This document shows, in pieces, positions 23,693 through 36,055 of a stretch of DNA of 60,000 nucleotides. The position numbers were made by a program, and so were the translations under genes. The notes beneath the pieces are model-generated. The model saw only the letters and a program-made list of their open reading frames with translations. It was not told the DNA's origin and searched no databases. Every line of letters starts with the position of its first letter. Positions within the stretch are counted from its first letter, which is position 1. The stretch comes from Gnetum montanum (taxonomy: Eukaryota; Streptophyta; Gnetopsida; Gnetales; Gnetaceae): NCBI GenBank assembly GCA_015680685.1, contig MNCI01011447.1, forward strand, positions 130,452 through 190,451, in the 5' to 3' direction.

Positions 23693-24449
23693 TTTGCTTC
23701 CCCCCTTTTTTTTAGGGTCAAAGATTCATTAGGTTTCATTACCAAGGCTAAACTTAGTTTGGTGTTTTCATTGAATGATATGTGTGACATTCAATGAACT
23801 CGATGGTGGAGCATGATGAAGGAGAGGTCATATGGCCATAATTCATAAATTTCAAACATAGATCACCATTATTATTGATGGTAATAAAGGCTATAATTAG
23901 GCTACAACACATGGGTTCAGGAGGGGTAACAGAAGTGATATGAAACAAGCACTCTTGGTATAGAAAAACAAGGTAACCAAATTCCATGTGTCAAGTTCAG
24001 GTGTAACTTGCTGCTACACTAAGTTACACCTTCACAATGAGCTTAGGCTTCATCCTACAACCATAACTTCAAGAAAAAAAGGAAAACCAGACCAAGAAGA
24101 CATGTCATTACAATGCATTGCATAAGGCTACATGTGATAACCAGTAAAATAGGCCATCATAGGTCACTGTAAATGCAACATAGAGAGATTTTCATGATGT
24201 GCATTAGATTTACAAGGTTTTTTAGTTCATTCAATATGCTAAGTAATGAAAGAGATAGATCATGTGAGATTTCTTACTATTAGTTATAAAGGTCGTTGAT
24301 GTCAATTACTATTTCAAATATAAAGAAGATCATGTTAGATGTAATAAGGTTTGTTATAGGTATGGTTTATTAGATTTGCTAATTAATTCCCCTTCATGTT
24401 TGCCACTATCAAGGCTTCGTTACCATAGGCTTTAATGACTAGGAAATGC

Positions 24450-25600
24450 CCCTTCCAATTAGTTGAAAACTTGTTTGCATGCTCACAAATAGCCTTGAGA
24501 ACCAAATATCCTTTCTTAATCTTCTACCTATTCAAGTCATGTTGATGCTATTGCTTCTACCTCTCTTGGTATTGTTTAATGTCAATACGTATTTCTATTT
24601 TTTTCTCTTCCACTAAATTTAGATCGATTGGTACATAGCTCCTTATTCTTCTCATCATTGATGAAGTTAGATAGAGCCACTCTAAGTGATGAAACTTGTA
24701 ATTCAAAAGGAAAAAATAGCTTCAATCCATAAACCAAGATATATGGGGTGCCATTAGTTGTGGTGCAAAAGGTAGTTTGATAGGTACAAAGTGCACGGAC
24801 AAGCTGCTCATGCCACTTGCATTATCTATTTTTTAGAATCTATTTGATCAAATTTTTGATGACCTTGTTGTTATCTTCAACTTTTCCATTTGGTTGAGGG
24901 TAGTATGATGATGAAAATAAATTTTTAATACATATATCTTTAGAAAATATTGCATTTCTTAGCTACCAAACTATGGTCAATTATCTATAACTATGGTTAT
25001 AGATATGCCAAAACAAGTTACTATGTTATGTAGTTTGAGTCTACAAACTTGGTGAGAAATTGTTTTCATTAGGGGAATAGCTTCAATTCACTTTGTAAAA
25101 TACTTAGTTGTAATGATGATAAAGTTATGCCTTGTAGAAGACTTGGATGTTATAGGCCTGATAATGTCAAGTCCCCATAGTTGAAATGACCAAGTTATGT
25201 AAGTACCATGTAAGTCAATTAGTGGCATGTATATTAAATTGTTATGCCATTGATAGATATCACAAGTTTTAACTTCTATAGGTAGTCACTTTCCATATAA
25301 TGCCAATAATAGCCTAGTTTTCTAATCATTGTGTCCATGGCTCTAGGTCCTATTTGTCCTTCACATAAACCTTAATGAACTTGCTTTAAGATGATGTAGG
25401 CTTCAGTTTTGTCCAAGCATACTAACAATATGTCATCATAGGACCATCAACATATTATGTTATTACCTATGATGACATACTAATTTGACATTTTACACAT
25501 AGTGTCCTTTTAAGAAGTATTCAAGTTCTATGGAGATTCATCATGCATTAGGTAAAACTTAATATCATCATACCAATTTGTTTGGGGAGTGGTATTAACT
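24450..25600 (-). pseudogene. integrase of element B, broken
   Basis: On the minus strand one reads CLDKTEAYIILKQVH, then GLCEGQIGPRAMDTMIRKLG and YYWHYMESDYL. These correspond to the EAYxVLxxVHxGxCGxHxGxxAMxxKILRxGYYWPTM zinc-finger region. TWLGHFNYGDLTLSGL-like pieces follow, matching PFxxWGxDxIGPI of the core. Stops and frameshifts are frequent. Confidence 0.75.
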
Positions 25601-26690
25601 ATAGCTATAGTTGTGCCTTTAGTATTATAGATGATGGAAATAGTGTAGTTCATGATTAAGGAAGGTAGTGTTCTATATACATTGGGCAGAACACTTAGGG
25701 CTAAGGTTTCAATGGCATAGGCTAATGTGTTCTTAGTTTGGGATATATGTTAGATACAAACATATCTAAATTGTTGCCTTAGTTTCTTAGCTAGGTCATA
25801 TTAATGTTGAAAATTTTTGACTTTACATGCATAAACCTGAATTACATGGTTAATCACAAGTACTGAATCACCTTTTATCATTAGAAATTTGATTTCTTGG
25901 TTACAAGATATCATCATTCCCCTCAGTAGCCCTTCATACTATACCATATTTTTTGTGCATGAAAACTAAAAATGATAAGTGATGTATTGGATTACATTAG
26001 GAGGTGATGTAAGGGTGTTAATAGCACTAGTCCCATGAGTAGTTAAAGCTTCATCAAAGTGCATGATTGTCAAATAGCCCTTAGGTACTTCATTGACAAT
26101 GTTAACATGCTCATCTAGGAACTCAAGATATATAGTTGTATGGTCTTAAACAAGGAAGGTTGTGAGTTGTGTGAGTATAGCTTAGACTTTCATTGATAGC
26201 TAGGAGATGTAGTGTAGGTCAAACTTAGCTATTATGGCTTTCCAACATGCTATATGAATACTTTCATAAATGTTGATGGTTATGGCTCTATGTACAGTTT
26301 CCTTGCATATGACATTGACTTAACTCCTTAAGAGGTATTGTCTCCATTTCTTCAATGAGATGACTAAGGATAGACAATACTTTTGAACTTTGGTGTATTG
26401 GGACTCATCATAAGTTAATGCATGGTTTAGGTATTATATTGATATTTCTACTTCATCATCTTATTTTTGATAGTGTAGAGAGGTAATGGACATGTTAGAG
26501 ATAATAAGGTAGATGTAAAATGGTTTATCTTTTTGTGGAAGATAGACCATTGGTAGTTATGTCAACTCTTGCTTAAGGTTTTCAAAGGCTTCTTGGCATT
26601 GAGTTGTCCACTGATAGTGAACTCCTTTCTTAATCAATTATTTCATTGATTTTAAATTATCTCTAAGACTTGTAATGAACCTATAGATAA
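25601..26690 (-). pseudogene. RNase H regions of element B, broken
   Basis: This stretch lies between RT and integrase and aligns by eye with 6100-7300 of element A. Example: the minus strand of 26596-26625 reads as agttcactatcagtggacaa, matching A at 6196 (tactatgagtggactaccca). The same RNase H plus second RNase H content as in A is inferred from the alignment. Confidence 0.6.
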
Positions 26691-27880
26691 ATTGTAATGT
26701 ACCTTTTAGTCTTCAAGGCTCCTTAATGTTAGTTGGTGCATCCATGTTGGTTATGGACTTAACCTTATTTTTATCAACCCGTATCTCTACATTAGACTCC
26801 ACAAAGCCAAGAATCTTACTAGTTTTGACACCAAAGACATACTTCTTGAGATTAAGCCTGATCTTATATTTGAGGAATCATTTAAGCACTAAGTCAAGGT
26901 CATGTGTATGGTCATTGGGCATTTTAGATTTGATAGCTATGTCATCTATGTAGCCATTAAGTAACCCTAGCATGCCATCACTAAAGAAAAATGTTATGGC
27001 TCATTAATTGGTTTTTCCTACATTCTTTAGAGCAAAGGAAATCATGATGTAACAAAATGTTCTCCAAGGGGTCATGAAGGTAAGAAATAGTTGATGATCT
27101 AGGTTAGTCCTAACTTGGTTATATGTCAAGAACTCATCCATGAAGGATAACAAGGCATTTCAATATTTAGTATTAATAAGTTGGTCAATACTTGGTAAAG
27201 GAAAATCATCTATAATAGTTACCTTATTCAGGTCTTGGAAATCCATATAGATACGTATACTCCCATTTTTCTTTTAGACCATCACTATGTTGGCCATCCA
27301 ATTAGCATAATCAATAACTCAAATGAAACTAACTTGATACAGTTTTGTAATCTTATCATGAACTACCAAGTCTAAATTTGTTTTAATCTTACAAATCTTC
27401 TTCATAACTAGCTTAACACTAGGATCGAGTATGATGTTATGTTATACTAGATAGTGGTTAAGATCTAGCATATCTTCATATGAAAAAAAAAAAGATTTTA
27501 ATGTTTTCTTGGAGGACCTTGGTGATGTCTTAAGCCTACTATGGTTTTAGTGCGGAACTTAATTTCAGAGTTTCCTCCTCACCATTATGTTTCATGATAG
27601 GAACCTCAACTAGAGAGTCCTCAGTAATGTAGCCTCAAGGTTAAAGGTTTTAACTATGTATTTAAAACATTTAAGAAGTTTTCCCATAGAGGATATGTGG
27701 TTGACTTGGTTCCCAAGTTCAAGATCTAAATAATTGAGTTTGATGAATCATTCAACATCACCATAAGCTCTAGTTAGGATCAAAGCCAAACTAAATTACT
27801 TCCAAGTATCCATACTCCAATCTTGCACATCAATCATAAGGACATCAAGTGGGATCCATGTGATAAAATGAGAAAATAAT
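26691..27880 (-). pseudogene. reverse transcriptase of element B, broken
   Basis: On the minus strand the translation gives DDFPLPSIDQLINT, ALLSFMDEFLTYNQVR, TFMTPWRTFCYIMISFALKN and further RT blocks. It opens with the same N-terminal segment as A (GDVE...YLDLE.....H..S) near 27750. The plus-strand open stretch 26726-26953 is only its antisense shadow. Broken by stops and frameshifts. Confidence 0.8.
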
Positions 27881-28299
27881 GTCAAAACACTACAAACTAT
27901 TCTAGTAATAATACATAGATGAGTTGAAACACATTACATTTGTGGTCAAACAAGATCAAAACTTAGTTAATATAGGGTNATAAGGTTCAAATGGTTTCAA
28001 ATGATAAAAAAATATGATGGAACATGGTAAAAAGATTTGAAAATGATGAAAATGAAGCCAAATAACACCAAATGAAATGACAATTAAGATCAATAATATA
28101 TACCAAGGTCAAATCCAATCTAAATACAATAGAATAAGGCCAATAGGGTCAAGGTTGGAAACATATGATAAAACATGATTACTATTGGTTAATTAAGGTC
28201 ATATTTCACTAGTTTTAGGTCATAGTGGATCATGGTAGCAGGCTCTAAGGTTAATGGAAGGGCTTGGACACTTGGGAATGTTTTTCTAAGCTTGTTTGG

Positions 28300-30250
28300 A
28301 GGCCAAAATGAGGCCCTTTTGAAAAAAATACACTAGAACACAAAAACTTATGTTGGCTAGTGTATTTTTGGTGGGATCTTGTCTATATATATACATTTTT
28401 TTGATAAAATGTGATTTCCAAGGTTCATAAGGACTAGTTTTGGGATTTTGATGGCCTGAATCAATAGTTTAATGGACTGGGAGAAGAAATTAATCAACCT
28501 TAGTGTTGATTTAACCCTCTAAAGGTTTCAAATTCCATCAAAAGATGAAAACTACACTAGCTAGTGTAGTTTTTCCTAGATCCAACATAGTTTTACATAA
28601 AAAATTAATTTGTGATGTCTTAGTTCTAAAATTCTTACTCAAACAACTCCTTAGGGTAGCACAAGGATGTTAGGGTTGTTGAATGGTCATTTGGAAGGTT
28701 AAATGAGCCAATGAAAGTGTAGTATGGAATCTAAAACCTCAAGAATATACTAGCTAGTGTAGGTTTCTTTGGTTCTAGTCCATCTTTGATAAATTTTATT
28801 TTTTCATGCTTAAAATGAGATCAAATGATAGTTGGATTTAGGCTTTAGAATTCTAGTATTTTTTAACGAAGCTTAAGGTTATTCGAACTATGATGATGCT
28901 ATCAAATTTGTCTTGGAAACTAAAACTATGTTGGATAGGTTCTTTTGGTTACTTCTAGTCTAGTTTTGAAGAAATATTGATTGTTGGAAACTTTAGATCA
29001 TCAATAAAATATTTTTTTTAATCTCCTAGGGCTATTGTTGTGTATGGCTATGGTCTAGCCTCAGAACTACCAATTTAGGAGGTCACTAGAACCTTGACTT
29101 GGCTACTTTCTCTAAAATGTATGATAGCCAATGTAGGCTTGGATCCATCCAATATTATTTGGAGAAAATTACTTATTTTGATCATTTTGGCCTAGTTTTC
29201 AAAATTTCATGGCAATTAGAGGTTCTAGTAGGGTCTTGGAATTAGATTGATGTAGTTGGAGGTTAATTTGACTAGTTGATAGCTTGTTCTTGAATTTTGT
29301 TGAAAGACATATATTAGCTAGTGTAGTGTTGGCCTATTCAAATGTATCTTTTGAGTTTTAATTAGTTTTAACTTGTTTTTGGCATGATATTTGGCTTCCC
29401 AAGGATACTAGAGTCTCCTAGAAGATTTGAAGGATAGTGTTTGAAACTTTGGAGGCTTTTGGATTCTTTATTAATTCATTTTCATTTACATATTTAGAAA
29501 GGTACAATAGCTAATGTAGTTTTAACCTCTTCTATTGTAATTTTTAGTTTTTCATGGGTTTTGATTTATTTTAGGCTTGTTATTTGGCTTTCCAAGGTCA
29601 CCAAAAGGATTTGAGAAGGTATGGTGGTTAAGATTTGCTATTTTGAAGGTTATTTACATATTTAGAAAGATACACTGGCCATGATAGTTTTGGAGTCCTA
29701 CAACATATCTTCTCAAGAATCATGAAGGCTCCATAGCTACAGGAGGCTCTTACTAGGGTTCGAGACTTGATGTCATCATTTTAAGGCCAATTGTGGCTTT
29801 GGTTATTATTAATTATTCTCATCCTAGGTAAAACTATGTTGGTCAACGTATGTTTACCTTGGCTAGTTTAGTAATCTAAAAATGTCTTATTTTGTATGAG
29901 TTTTGGTTACTTTTGACTCTCAGAATTCTCAGATGTTAATGTTTGATTTTCAATGTTAAACAAGATTTCATTGGCTTCCGTGTGATAAGAGTGAATGGCT
30001 AGGAGGTGTGTCATGGTCATGGTTAATGCTTGAAATTGATTCCAAGCCTTATTTAGGTATTAATCCTAGCGTATCTTTGATTGGAAGTTGTAAATCCCAT
30101 TGCATTGAGATGTTTATTGGCTTATTTAGAAGGAATCTAGTGGGGCCCATGTAAGTTTAAATTCTTAGTAGGAATTAATTTTTCCACTAACCTAGTGTAG
30201 TTTTTACTTTCCATAAATGAACATGGAGTCTACTAAGTGTTATGTGGGAA
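28300..30250 (-). repeat. diverged ~190-bp tandem array with CTAGCTAG palindromes (element B)
   Basis: A palindromic core, best seen as ctacactagctagtgtag at about 28551, recurs in decayed form near 28356, 28560, 28752, 28935, 29130, 29315, 29510, 29680, 29840, 30066 and 30196: mostly every 160-200 bp, about ten units. Each core is followed by similar text (ttttttggttctagtccatc type). The array sits between gag and pol, as in element A (3500-4760). A period near 190 bp is close to nucleosome spacing; whether that matters is unknown. Confidence 0.7.
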
Positions 30251-31049
30251 TTGTGGGCATGGATGGTTATGGTACAAATGCATGAGTATGGGAAGGCTTC
30301 CAAACATCAAAATATTTATACAAATAACTTTTCTTATTCTAGTTCTTGTACACAGCACTTGGTATTAAGGCTTATTAACTATTCTTAGCTTATTTTCTAT
30401 CCAACCTCAATGTATCTTTGCAACCTTTCGTCACAAAGGTAATGTAGTTACAAGGAGATGTAGAGGAATTCAATGTTTTTTGGCTATTTTCTCAAGATGT
30501 TAAAGAGACAAGGAGAAATAAGCAAGATCCTTTGGTTACTATTGTTGGATCTCTAGCTATGTCACAAAGATGATTATGCCTCTTATGATCTTACTTAGAT
30601 AGTTTCTAATGTTGTACAAAATTGTCTTTAAGTAAGTATTCCAAAAGCTTATTAGGCTTCATAAATAACTTAGTGTACTTTGACATATCCTTTTCTCCAA
30701 AGTTTGGTCTTGGTTAATTTGTGAAGTAGGAATTGGATGGATGTGATGAGTTAGAAGATGTGTTGCATTGCAGTGATCCTTGCCTTTCCTTTTATGTTGA
30801 CTCTTTTTTTATCATGTCAATAATTGCATGTTCTTACCTAGTTTTATTATCACTCCTTTTGTGTTGGTTTTTATACATGATTTAGGCTATATCATTGCTA
30901 GTCTCAACTACCTCCTTGATATTCTTATTTTACACAAAGGATTATCTTAGTGATTAGGACTATAAGTAGTAGAGCTTTGACTTGATAAATTTATTTACTA
31001 CTCCCTTAAAGATGGGCAATAGGTGAGTTTTAGAAATAGGCTCTGGAAT

Positions 31050-31815
31050 CTTGTTAACTACTAAATTTCACCTATGAATAAACCTTTTGACTGGTTCAAG
31101 TGGTCCATGGTTCGCCTTCATTAGTTAATCCAATTTGGCATCTAGCTTCAAGTTGTATCTAAAGTGGTTGATAATTTGGTTTATTTAGTATTCAAGGGAA
31201 GAGATGGAACATCTAGGTAGGATTCGATACTAGTCAAAAGCATTACTTTTGAGGGACATAGGAAAATTTTTTCATATTGTATGAGGCCAAGCTTGTAAAA
31301 CGAAGCACTAAGACTAGAAGGTAACTAGATGTGCATCAGGATCCCATTCACCATTGTATTTGGTGAAGTTTGGTAAAGGCAAGCCTATGGGTAAGGTTAT
31401 TTGAGGATGGTAGAGCTTATGGGATCATCTTCGTAAAATTCTATAACCTTGACTATTTGAGTTATACTAGCTTTAAGCTTTCATAGCACTTTGGTAAGGT
31501 CTTGGATCATTTGAAAGGCTTTATCTCAGACTTGGAGCATCTCTATATGTTATAGTTCTTGCATTAATGGTTGAGGAGGAAGTTGTGAGTGTTGGAATCA
31601 TGTGATGGACATTGGTATAGATGAAAGAGGTTTCATGGCTGCCATTGCAAATTGGTTGAATAATGAGAAAGATGTTTGAATTGGAACTTGTGCAATAAAG
31701 GAGAGAAAGGGAGTATGAGAGGCCAACATAACTTGGTATCCCACTAAGGGACCCACTAGAATGAAGAAACAATGAGATTTGTTGAATACCATGAGGGATG
31801 ATCACACATCGCAAG
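31050..31815 (-). pseudogene. gag of element B, broken
   Basis: Gag is the particle-forming protein. On the minus strand one reads LPIGLPLPNFTKYNGEWDPD followed by AHLVTF (about 31400-31330), then IINHFRYNLKLDAKLD (about 31180) and PLEPVKRFIHR (about 31100). This matches the plant retrotransposon gag domain (KFxGxxDPxxHLxxF...QFxYNxxLxxxxxDL...E.FxxFxxRW). The upstream open stretch (31815-31521) is rich in Ser, Ile and Leu and may be the gag N-terminus. Many stops. Confidence 0.7.
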
Positions 31816-33328
31816 GTTGTGTTGTGAAGGACATGAATGAGAATAAGGAGGTAGATTGAGATATAGGTTATGCCTACTGCATGGAAATAATGGATACAAA
31901 CCGGGGGGGTATATGATGGATAGGAAGGAAATAGGACTGAGAGATTTATCCCATCAATGATATAGGAGAGTCCAAAATAGGAGCAATTATTTAAAGAGTT
32001 GATTACTGGAAAAGGCTTCTAATGAAGGTGTTTGGATCTAGTTTACATTTAAATTCATGATGCTCTTCCAGGTGATTCTCCAAGTTGATTTTCTTACTAA
32101 ACTCATGAATATCTATGAGTTATATGAGCATAAGAGTATAAAAATCAGTGAAGGGGACTTTATCATAAGGTGATGGGATGTATTCTCTTCTATCTTAGTG
32201 TATAATTTCAAATTGATTCTTAGCATTAGATTTAGAGCATGATATTAGGAGAGTGGCTTGTATCTTAGCATAAAGAAAGTTGTAAAGCTCCTCATTTATG
32301 ACCACAAAGTCTAAGTTCTTACCCCTTTTTTAGAGTTATTATCTCTACTCTATGACCACGAGGTCATTCAGGTTATAGACACAAACTGCATCTTAGTTGG
32401 AGGTCATGTATGTAAGATCTAGTAGTAACATGGTTGATCTACAAAAAGGTATTACCTAAGTTCTCAACTAGTTTGTGATTTAGCAATTTTAGTAGGCAAA
32501 AATACTCCATGTAAATTTGGATTTTGTTATGGAATGGTATGGAAACCATAACTATTGGTGCAGTGCATATTGCAATGGAAATGTTGTACACTACACTTGT
32601 AAAAATTAATTAACTAATTTTTTAAATTTTTGTAATTGCAGGTGTAGTGCAAGTGGAAGTGAAAATGGTATACACTACACTGGTAAAACTGAAAAATTAA
32701 TTAATTTTAATTTTTTAAGGTTTTAGAGTGTAAGGAACAAAGGCTTGCACTACAATTGGTTAGTGGTAAAAATTAATTGGAAATGATGATGAATGTAGTT
32801 GTTGTTTTAGTTATTGTTGGTAATGTGTTCACTCCGCTCAACCTGCAGTGAAAAGATACACTAATGCTTGTAGGAAATATTCTTGTTTTAACTTTAAAAT
32901 AAAAAGATATGTTAGATTTCTAGTAAGAAATACACTGGTGGTAGAAAGATAAAGTTTTGGTTTTCCATGTTTAAAAATGTTGGTATATTTTTGTTTTCAT
33001 TGTTTAAAAATGTTGGTATATTTTTCCTTATGAAAAAACTATATGGACTTTAATGTGAAATTAATAAATGTGCTATGTAATCAAAATATATGCTAGGTAT
33101 CTCAGAAAAATATGTTGACCTTATAGGAGAAAGTATGTTGGTTTCACCATGAAAACATAAATTGGTACTAAAACTATGCTTGGCTAGTAAAAGAAGTCCA
33201 ATGGAAAATTTGTTGTGGTTGCATGCAAACTAAGCTACGAAAATTTATTTTAGATAGGATGCAATAGGATTGGGTGAAGAACTTGGGCGGAAGACATTCT
33301 ATTATCACCAAAAAGTATAATACTTGGA
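31816..33328 (-). other. leader and 5' internal region of element B
   Basis: No coding motif recognised. Between 32535 and 32730 there is a local duplication of about 95 bp built on ggtgcagtgcat / ggtgtagtgcaa, tacactacac and aattaattaa. Confidence 0.45.
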
Positions 33329-33389
33329 TAATTCAATGTTGGAAAACTAAAAATTTCAAGTGGAATAGTATAACTTTTGATCCCAAGTA

Positions 33390-34587
33390 TTAAAATTTTG
33401 GTATCTTTAAGCATTAAGAAAAATGAGAAACATAGAAAGCTTTTTGTGGATAATGTGTTTGTAGGACATGAATAAGAAATTCATATGAGATCTAATAACT
33501 CAAGGAAACAAGATCTACAAGGAGATGAAAAAGTAAAAACTACATGGGCCAAGATGAGAACATGAACGAGCATGGAGAAAAATGAAGGCTACAAATCAAA
33601 TGAAGATTCTCCAAGGACTAGCAAGAAGGAAAATTGATCAAAGAAAGCCTGAAAAGATAGAGCCCAAAAGTTGAGGAAAAATATACCAAAAATAGTAGAT
33701 TTCTTTATCTGAGAGTAGAAGTCTCCCTAGAGACATCCCACAGAAGATATTCCATTTTCCAATAGGACGTCTCTATTGAATTGAGGCCAATCTCAGGTAG
33801 CTTCGAAGAAGATATATACACTAGTCATTTGGTAGTTGTTACATGAATTATAAGGAGTTTTTTAAAACCCCAAGACTATAAGAAGATAAAGAAATCTTGA
33901 TAATTGTACAAGTTCTCTTCACATAAGACCAATCATTATCTTATCTATGGTATTGTATTCTTGTTATTCATGGTACCATCATTTTCTAGCTTATTTGTTG
34001 TATTGAGCTTCAATGAAAAGCACTTGTAAATTTAGTTACATTCTTTTCTTATGTTTTTTTTTCTTTTCTTGTAGAAATACAGGGTTGATGTGCTTCTTGT
34101 GAGAAGACATTCTCATTGAGCTTCTTATGATCCTATGTAGGTTGAGTGATTCTGCAACATCAAAACACTCCAAAGTAGAGATAAATTTTATAAAGGTTCT
34201 GGGATCCTTGCAACCACATTCTAAGCTTGTTGAAACCTTTGAAGGTTGAGTGGTTTTGTAGCATCAAAGCACTTTGGAGGAGAGCTCAATATTGTAAATT
34301 TTGTGGAATCCTTGAGACCACATTTTGATCTTGTTCAAACCTTGTGGGGTTGAGTGGTTTTACAATGATGAAGCACTTTGAAGTGGAGCTCATATCTTGT
34401 ATAGGGTGTGATACCCTTCAAACCACATTTTATTAAGAAATAAAGTCTAAATATATGCATCAATTCTACCCTTCAAGTGGGTATGTACCCAAGTTGGAGA
34501 ACCACATTAAATATGGTATTTTTATGTGATAGGTGTAATTTCAATTGGGGAACTTATTCAACCCCCTTTCTAAGTTCTAGATTCACA
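33390..34587 (+). repeat. 5' LTR of element H1
   Basis: The start is placed by the match to 46425-46606 (shared gtggataatg, aggacatgaataag, gatctacaa). The end is attcaca just before the primer site. It contains three tandem units of about 104 bp beginning gttgagtg at 34141, 34245 and 34349. The LTR of H2 has two units of about 106 bp at the same place. Confidence 0.75.
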
Positions 34588-34641
34588 AGTGGTATCAAGC
34601 CTAGTACCCTTAAATTCAACCTCAAACTTAAATAGTGAACC

Positions 34642-36055
34642 ATGAAAGGAACATTCTACACAAAGCCATCATTGTTTGATAGGTTTAATTTTACTTATTG
34701 GAAGGATGCAAGGCTTCTTCCAATCAATAGAGTTTGAGGTATGGAAGTCCATCCTTGAAGGTTACACATCACTTTTCAATAGCACATCAAAGTCCTTTAA
34801 TCCACAAAGTAAGTGAACACTAGAAGAAAAAGATAAGTTCATGTATGATTCTAAAGAAAAATGTTGTTTATGTTGTGCATTAAATAAATCTTAATTTAAT
34901 GGAGTAGCTCGATGTAGAACTACTAAATAAATTTTGGATACCTTAGAAGCTACCTATGAAGATACATCCATAGTTAAATAATCAAAACTCTTGGTTTTGC
35001 AAAGTAAGGATGACAAACTTAAAATGAGAGAAGGTGAAAAGATAAAAGATTATATTTCTAGGGCAAATGTTTTGGTTATAGAAATTAGGAATATAGGAAA
35101 GGGATTTCTTGAAATTGATGTAATCATTAAAATGATTAGAACATTACAACCTAAATTTGGAACCTAAGGTTATAACTCTGAAAGAAAATAGAGATTTTTT
35201 TATCTTAAAATTTTAACAACTGCAAAGTGCTCTCATTGTATATGAAATGAATCTCATAAGTAAAGGAGTGATAAACGAAAAGTCCATCATCTTTAAATTA
35301 ACATATAAATAAAAGGAATTGTTTGAACAAGAATTGAACAATGAAAATGAAATAGCTCTTGTATCAAGAGGAGTTCGAATTCTTCTAGTATGAATAGAAA
35401 GAAGCATCAATCAATTAGGATCCAACCAGTCCAAATCCAAAGATAAGGATAGAGGTAAGAATTTTTCAAATTAAAATTTTGATGATTTTTTAATAGAATA
35501 TTATGTATGTAGTAAAAGAGACCGTGTGGCCTCTAAATGTCCTAGTAATGGTAGGTTTACAAAAAAAGGATAAGACTAAAGTGGACATGAAAAAGACCAA
35601 CTTCTACAAAAGCTGGGATGTTGAAGAGCGAAGTGAAGAAGCAGTGATGATGACTTGAAATACCCTCAACTTAGTTTTATAACCCTTAATATTGAACATT
35701 CATCACAAATTCTTTATGATCCAAGAGAGAAATATAGGAATACATAAGAAGAAGGGGTTAGTAAAAATAATGAAAATCATCCTAGAAGTGAAAGTTTGGT
35801 AGAAACTCCACTAAAGGATATTGGCACTAGATCAAGCCTAATAAGTTTTGTCAACTCAATTCATGAATAAAACACTTTGAATTTTTGTAAAAATTATGGA
35901 CATAAACAATATTATTATCCTCATATTGGAGAAAATAACATTGATGCTTGGTCTTGTCAAAAGGAAGATAGTGAGTGTCTCTTGTAGGATGCAACAACTT
36001 TGAAAGAGAATTGGCTGAAAGTTGGAAATTTTTTTAAAAGAATGGATGATACAAT
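34642..36055 (+). pseudogene. copia-type gag, broken (element H1)
   Basis: Gag forms the particle of Ty1/copia elements. It starts MKGTFYTKPSLFDRFNFTYW, the N-terminal DUF4219/UBN2-type gag pattern, and goes on through several frames: DKFMYDSK, LRSYL..., MIRTLQPKF-like and MNLISKGV. A zinc-knuckle region follows (YYVCSKRDRVASKCPS type, about 35500) and NFYKSWD near 35610. It matches H2 gag block by block. The end is interrupted by the insertion of F at 36056. Confidence 0.75.

Larger units (their letters stand above)
22116..33389 (-). mobile_element. element B: decayed Tat-like Ty3/gypsy retrotransposon, inverted relative to A
   Basis: Read on the minus strand it shows gag (31.4-31.05 kb), a ~190-bp tandem array (30.25-28.3 kb), RT, RNase H, integrase (27.9-24.4 kb), a polypurine tract near 23.7 kb and a 3' LTR (23692-22116). 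The end of its 5' LTR is recognisable at about 33329-33389, where gaaaactaaaaatttcaagt matches gaaaaccaaaaattccatgt of the 3' LTR at 22138; the rest of the 5' LTR is cut by element H1. Same family as element A. All frames are broken. There is one ambiguous base (n) at 27979. Confidence 0.75.

Noticed and set aside
26726-26953. 75-codon plus-strand open stretch similar to a minus-strand one at 5862-6092
   Set aside because: Both are antisense to RT in elements B and A. They resemble each other because the sense genes are homologous.
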